Assembly (NCBI GenBank): GCA_025357755.1
Contig: JANXOP010000286.1
Location: 1-47,716 of the forward strand
Direction of reading: 5' to 3'
DNA from: Kofleriaceae bacterium
Lineage (GTDB): Bacteria > Myxococcota_A > Polyangia > Haliangiales > Haliangiaceae
DNA length: 47,716 nucleotides
Every line of letters starts with the position of its first letter. The first letter of the stretch is position 1. Below, piece after piece: positions 45,337-47,716 of the stretch. Made by a program: the position numbers and the translations under genes. The notes beneath the pieces are model-generated. The model had not been told where the DNA came from, ran no database searches, and worked only from the letters and a program-made list of their open reading frames with translations.

Positions 45337-46404
45337 TCAGGACCACGAGTTGAGGACCTTCATCTGTTCGGCACACTCGGCAAGCGTCTTCACGTGCGGA
45401 TAGTCGACGTAGTACTTCTCCTCGAGACGCGCGTGGCGCACGGCTTCGGAATCCATCCGCCCTTCGCTGCTCGTATCGACGAGCTTTTCGAGCTTCGCGA
45501 GGTCGAACGGCTCCTTCCCGTACAACGCACCTCTGGCCTTGGCACGAGCGAGCGACTCGGCGCGCGTCTTGATGTTCAGCGCGCGGATCTCTTCGAAGAA
45601 GTCTTCGGCTGCCTTGCCGGTGAGCGGACCGGTCGATTTCGTCAGTGATGCGGCGGACGTGCGGCGCAGCACCCGAAACTTCATGTGTTCACGACGCTCG
45701 GTTTCGGGCACTCCGCGCCGAGATACGGTCGTCGCGTCCTGGCGGATGTCGTATCCGCCACGCTGCACGCGCTGGCCAGCCCAGTTCGGCCACAGCGTTT
45801 CAAAGGCGGCGACGTTCGCGCCCGGATACGGCCCGAACTTGCTCGCCGTGTACTCGCCAAAGGTGCCGAGCAGATCGTGGATCCCTCGCGGATTCGCCGC
45901 GGGGCGCGAGCCGACCTGGTAAGTCTCGAGAGTTGGCGGCGTGAACGCTACGTCGCCCTGGGGGAAGTACGCATCCCCCCACGTGAACAGCCGGCGATCG
46001 ACACGCGCCGCACACTCCCACTCGGCCTCGGTCGGCAACTCGCCGCCATCATCCAGCGCGTACTGCATCGCTTCCTGCCACGAGATACCGGTGACGAAGT
46101 CTTCCGGAGGGCCGCGACGCGCCGCTGGCCGCGCACCGTACACATCGACGTACGCCGACCACTGCGCATTCGTGACCGGATACACGTCGATCTCGAACTC
46201 CGCGATATCGACAGCGTGTGATGGCATTGCCGTTTCGATCCACGCTCGACGATCGGCGCGAACCTCCTCGAGGTCCGGCCGGCCCATTTTTGGAGTCGAG
46301 ACGGCAAGCTCCATCTTCGCCAGTTCGAGCGCGAGCCGATCCGCCTCCTCGGGCCGCAGTCCGATCTCGAACAGTTGTCCGGGGACTTTGATGCGCGCTA
46401 CCAC
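45337..46404 (-). CDS. SUMF1/FGE-fold protein lacking the catalytic Cys, with a shared C-terminal domain
   Basis: A 355-residue protein, GTG start at 46404. Residues about 60-248 match the formylglycine-generating-enzyme/SUMF1 fold: DIAEFEIDVYPVTNAQWSAY, VTGISWQEAMQYA, GELPTEAEWECAAR (121-134), FTWGDAYFPQGDVAF, NPRGIHDLLGTFGEYT, QRVQRGGYDI and KFRVLRR. The usual Cys near the end (R..C R.a.R) is missing; the stretch reads TTVSRRGVPE, so it cannot make formylglycine by the known mechanism. Such folds also serve as ligand-binding C-type-lectin-like modules. Residues about 280-355 (RAESLARAKA, KEPFDL, GRMDSE, EEKYYVDYPHVKT) form the domain shared with the 82-aa protein at 42549. Residues 1-55 are an unrecognised helix-rich part. 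Role unknown. Confidence 0.8.
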   Translation of the reverse strand: MVARIKVPGQLFEIGLRPEEADRLALELAKMELAVSTPKMGRPDLEEVRADRRAWIETAMPSHAVDIAEFEIDVYPVTNAQWSAYVDVYGARPAARRGPPEDFVTGISWQEAMQYALDDGGELPTEAEWECAARVDRRLFTWGDAYFPQGDVAFTPPTLETYQVGSRPAANPRGIHDLLGTFGEYTASKFGPYPGANVAAFETLWPNWAGQRVQRGGYDIRQDATTVSRRGVPETERREHMKFRVLRRTSAASLTKSTGPLTGKAAEDFFEEIRALNIKTRAESLARAKARGALYGKEPFDLAKLEKLVDTSSEGRMDSEAVRHARLEEKYYVDYPHVKTLAECAEQMKVLNSWS

Positions 46405-46858
46405 GATCTCTGCGCCTCGGCGTGTACGGCGAATGAGGTAAGCATCATGTCGTTCGTCTAGTTGAAGAGTACATCCCGGTGCTGGTCTTGAGGGTCCGGC
46501 CTGTCAGACCCCGCCATCCGCCATTCGCGTTGCTCAGCTGCGGGCATCGGCGCGATGTGAGACCGAGGCGTTCGGTCGTAACGTCGATGAGCGACGCAGG
46601 CTACGCCGGTTCGAGGGCGCGCCCAGCAGCAATTCGTCGAGCCGACGGTTCATGCGATCTGCACGCGGAATCATGTCGGCGAGGTAGTCAAATGGCTGAT
46701 CTAGAATGCCTCCCATCTACGTGATCGATTCGCGGGTGACGGACGCGACCGTCGCCCGCACGACGACGTGCCGTCCGTTTCGCAAGCCAGACCCGACGTC
46801 GCGAACTTCGGCACGACGATGAAGGATCTGGCACCGTTCGCGGTTGCTGGTCGTGTGC
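46405..46858. other. 454-base stretch without a confident gene
   Basis: GC is clearly lower than in the housekeeping part. Only short frames are seen: a minus-strand ORF (46534-46716) and plus-strand fragments (46706-46881), both listed with low confidence. The stretch separates the SUMF1-fold gene from the zinc-ribbon gene, and probably holds the promoter of the former; no clear -10/-35 boxes are identified. Confidence 0.6.
46534..46716 (-). CDS. Possible 60-aa protein or gene fragment
   Basis: An ATG at 46716, immediately after a TAG in the same frame, begins GGILDQPFDYLADMIPRADR and continues MNRRLDELLLG, which has plausible helical coding character; the rest (from about residue 34) is Arg/Ser-rich and unconvincing. 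It may be the front of a gene broken by a frameshift near 46615. No ribosome site is clear. Confidence 0.25.
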   Translation of the reverse strand: MGGILDQPFDYLADMIPRADRMNRRLDELLLGAPSNRRSLRRSSTLRPNASVSHRADARS

Positions 46859-46881
46859 TCAAGACCGCAGCAGCGTACTAA
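46706..46881 (+). pseudogene. Possible remnant of a small gene, split over two frames
   Basis: An ATG at 46706 starts PPIYVIDSRVTDATVARTT, and a second frame of the same strand reads DVANFGTTMKDLAPFAVAG followed by RVLKTAAAY to a TAA at 46879-46881. Joining them by one frameshift near 46790-46800 gives a protein-like sequence of about 58 residues. The end overlaps the stop of the convergent zinc-ribbon gene. Speculative. Confidence 0.2.
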
Positions 46882-47665
46882 CCGCTTCGCGGTATGTCGC
46901 TAACACTGCCGCGATCCGCGATCCCCGGAATCGTCCCGGCTCACCCGCGCGAAGTGCGCGGCCTTCGTGCGAAAAAAGCGCTACCTCAGGAACCGCGTCG
47001 GTATCCGCCGCGACAAACTTGAGTGCTTCCTCAAGAGCGACTACCGCTCGTTCTAGAAAACGCGCTCCTGCCCGTCGTTCATCGGCGTTGAGCGTTGCCA
47101 GGTCAGCAGGCACCTGCCGTGCCATTTGCTCAGCGGCAAGTAGCCACTGGCCTGCGTCAACCACCGTTGACGCTGCGTGGTCGTCGCCGCCGATCACGAA
47201 CTCCACCTGTCTCATGCGGCCGCAGACGGCACATACACCTTCGTAGATCGCAAGAACGTGCCCGTTCCGTGCCGAAATTCGGACGTTTTGAATCGTGGCA
47301 TCACCGCACACACATGGGTGAAACATCAGATAGACGATGCACTCGTAGTCAAACCGAACAATCAACTTCTCGTCTGCGGATGGCATGAGCTGCTTCAGCA
47401 GGGGCTCGTTGTTCGGCGTCACCCGGGACCGAACCGCTTCGCCATAGTTGTTGATCAGCTCGTTGAGGTCTCCGCTGAGCGCGTTCGGAACGACCGCCTG
47501 CAAATACAGCAGTGCGGCAAGTCGCTGGCGACGTGAGAGCACCTGCAAAACCGCGAGGTGCGTCGACGACAGCTCGCCGATAGTCTCTACGACCCGGAGC
47601 TCATCTTGAGTCACGGTTCTCCCGAGAGCGTTTTCGACTTGGCCACGCCCTTTGAACTCGCTCAT
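46859..47665 (-). CDS. Unknown protein with a zinc-ribbon-like Cys cluster
   Basis: A 268-residue protein from ATG 47665. Residues about 115-158 contain HPCVCG and, after about 25 residues, CAVCGRMRQVEFVIG: four or five cysteines with knuckle spacing, suggesting a zinc ribbon that binds nucleic acid or protein. The N-terminal 90 residues are helical (RRQRLAALLYLQAVVP), and the C-terminal 100 are helical and Ala-rich (RFLERAVVALEEALKFV). No family is recognised. Codon use and GC are less extreme than in the rest of the window. The remaining 51 bases to the window end show no feature. Confidence 0.6.
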   Translation of the reverse strand: MSEFKGRGQVENALGRTVTQDELRVVETIGELSSTHLAVLQVLSRRQRLAALLYLQAVVPNALSGDLNELINNYGEAVRSRVTPNNEPLLKQLMPSADEKLIVRFDYECIVYLMFHPCVCGDATIQNVRISARNGHVLAIYEGVCAVCGRMRQVEFVIGGDDHAASTVVDAGQWLLAAEQMARQVPADLATLNADERRAGARFLERAVVALEEALKFVAADTDAVPEVALFSHEGRALRAGEPGRFRGSRIAAVLATYREAVSTLLRS

Positions 47666-47716
47666 TTTGTGTCTGCCGCCTCTGCTACGGTCTTCGATGA
47701 TTGCGTGCTGCTCCAG

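Overview
The window is a dense, very GC-rich bacterial chromosome segment (third codon positions almost always G or C) from what is most likely a member of the Myxococcota, probably the Polyangia/Haliangium side. The reasons are an inference from gene content: a Hanks-type Ser/Thr kinase beside a pseudokinase with an AgmX-like C-terminus, a DUF6178 protein, a MopE-type calcium-binding motif fused to a sulfatase-fold enzyme, long HEAT and TPR lipoproteins, and disordered Pro/Ala-rich proteins. No tRNA, rRNA, CRISPR array or insertion sequence was recognised.

Region by region. 1-1059: the end of an unidentified protein and a short phage-baseplate gpV/VgrG-like spike gene. 1062-2456: a VanW-family protein (minus). 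2516-12835: a plus-strand run of a small membrane protein, a Ser/Thr kinase, a pseudokinase with a GYF_2-like domain, a 7TM-HD phosphohydrolase (PgpH-like, predicted c-di-AMP hydrolase), a disordered protein that continues in the same frame after the PgpH stop codon, a TPR lipoprotein and a HEAT-repeat protein. It ends at a bidirectional terminator shared with an ECF sigma factor gene. 13657-16455: NAD(P)HX repair enzyme and a divergent lipoprotein. 16496-24296: a seven-gene minus-strand housekeeping cluster tilS-ftsH-(104 aa unknown)-folP-cdaA-cdaR-glmM, with very short gaps or overlaps for most pairs; it combines the ftsH-folP-glmM order of E. coli with the cdaA-cdaR-glmM order of Firmicutes.

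24343-31793: DUF6178 gene with an anomalous start, the sulfatase-fold membrane enzyme, a TPR-like lipoprotein, a gluzincin-like metalloprotein and a family-4 uracil-DNA glycosylase. 31808-36118: a thioredoxin-like protein, an AMIN-like protein, a DUF2378-like protein, accD-folC and a degenerate receiver protein. 36121-42482: a CRP-like protein with a GT2 enzyme, purM-purN-FAD oxidoreductase, and a large unknown beta-propeller-like protein. Convergent neighbours here abut or overlap.

42549-47716 differs from the rest: small minus-strand genes of unknown function with less extreme GC, a probable frameshift, a 450-base stretch with broken coding fragments, and two proteins (82 aa, and a SUMF1-fold protein of 355 aa) that end in the same roughly 70-residue domain. 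This looks like an accessory island and is the most novel part of the window.

Functionally, the window encodes both predicted c-di-AMP synthesis (cdaA/cdaR) and breakdown (PgpH-like), next to envelope precursor (glmM), folate (folP, folC), purine (purM, purN) and fatty-acid (accD) genes. Functions are assigned by reading motifs only; no database search was possible.
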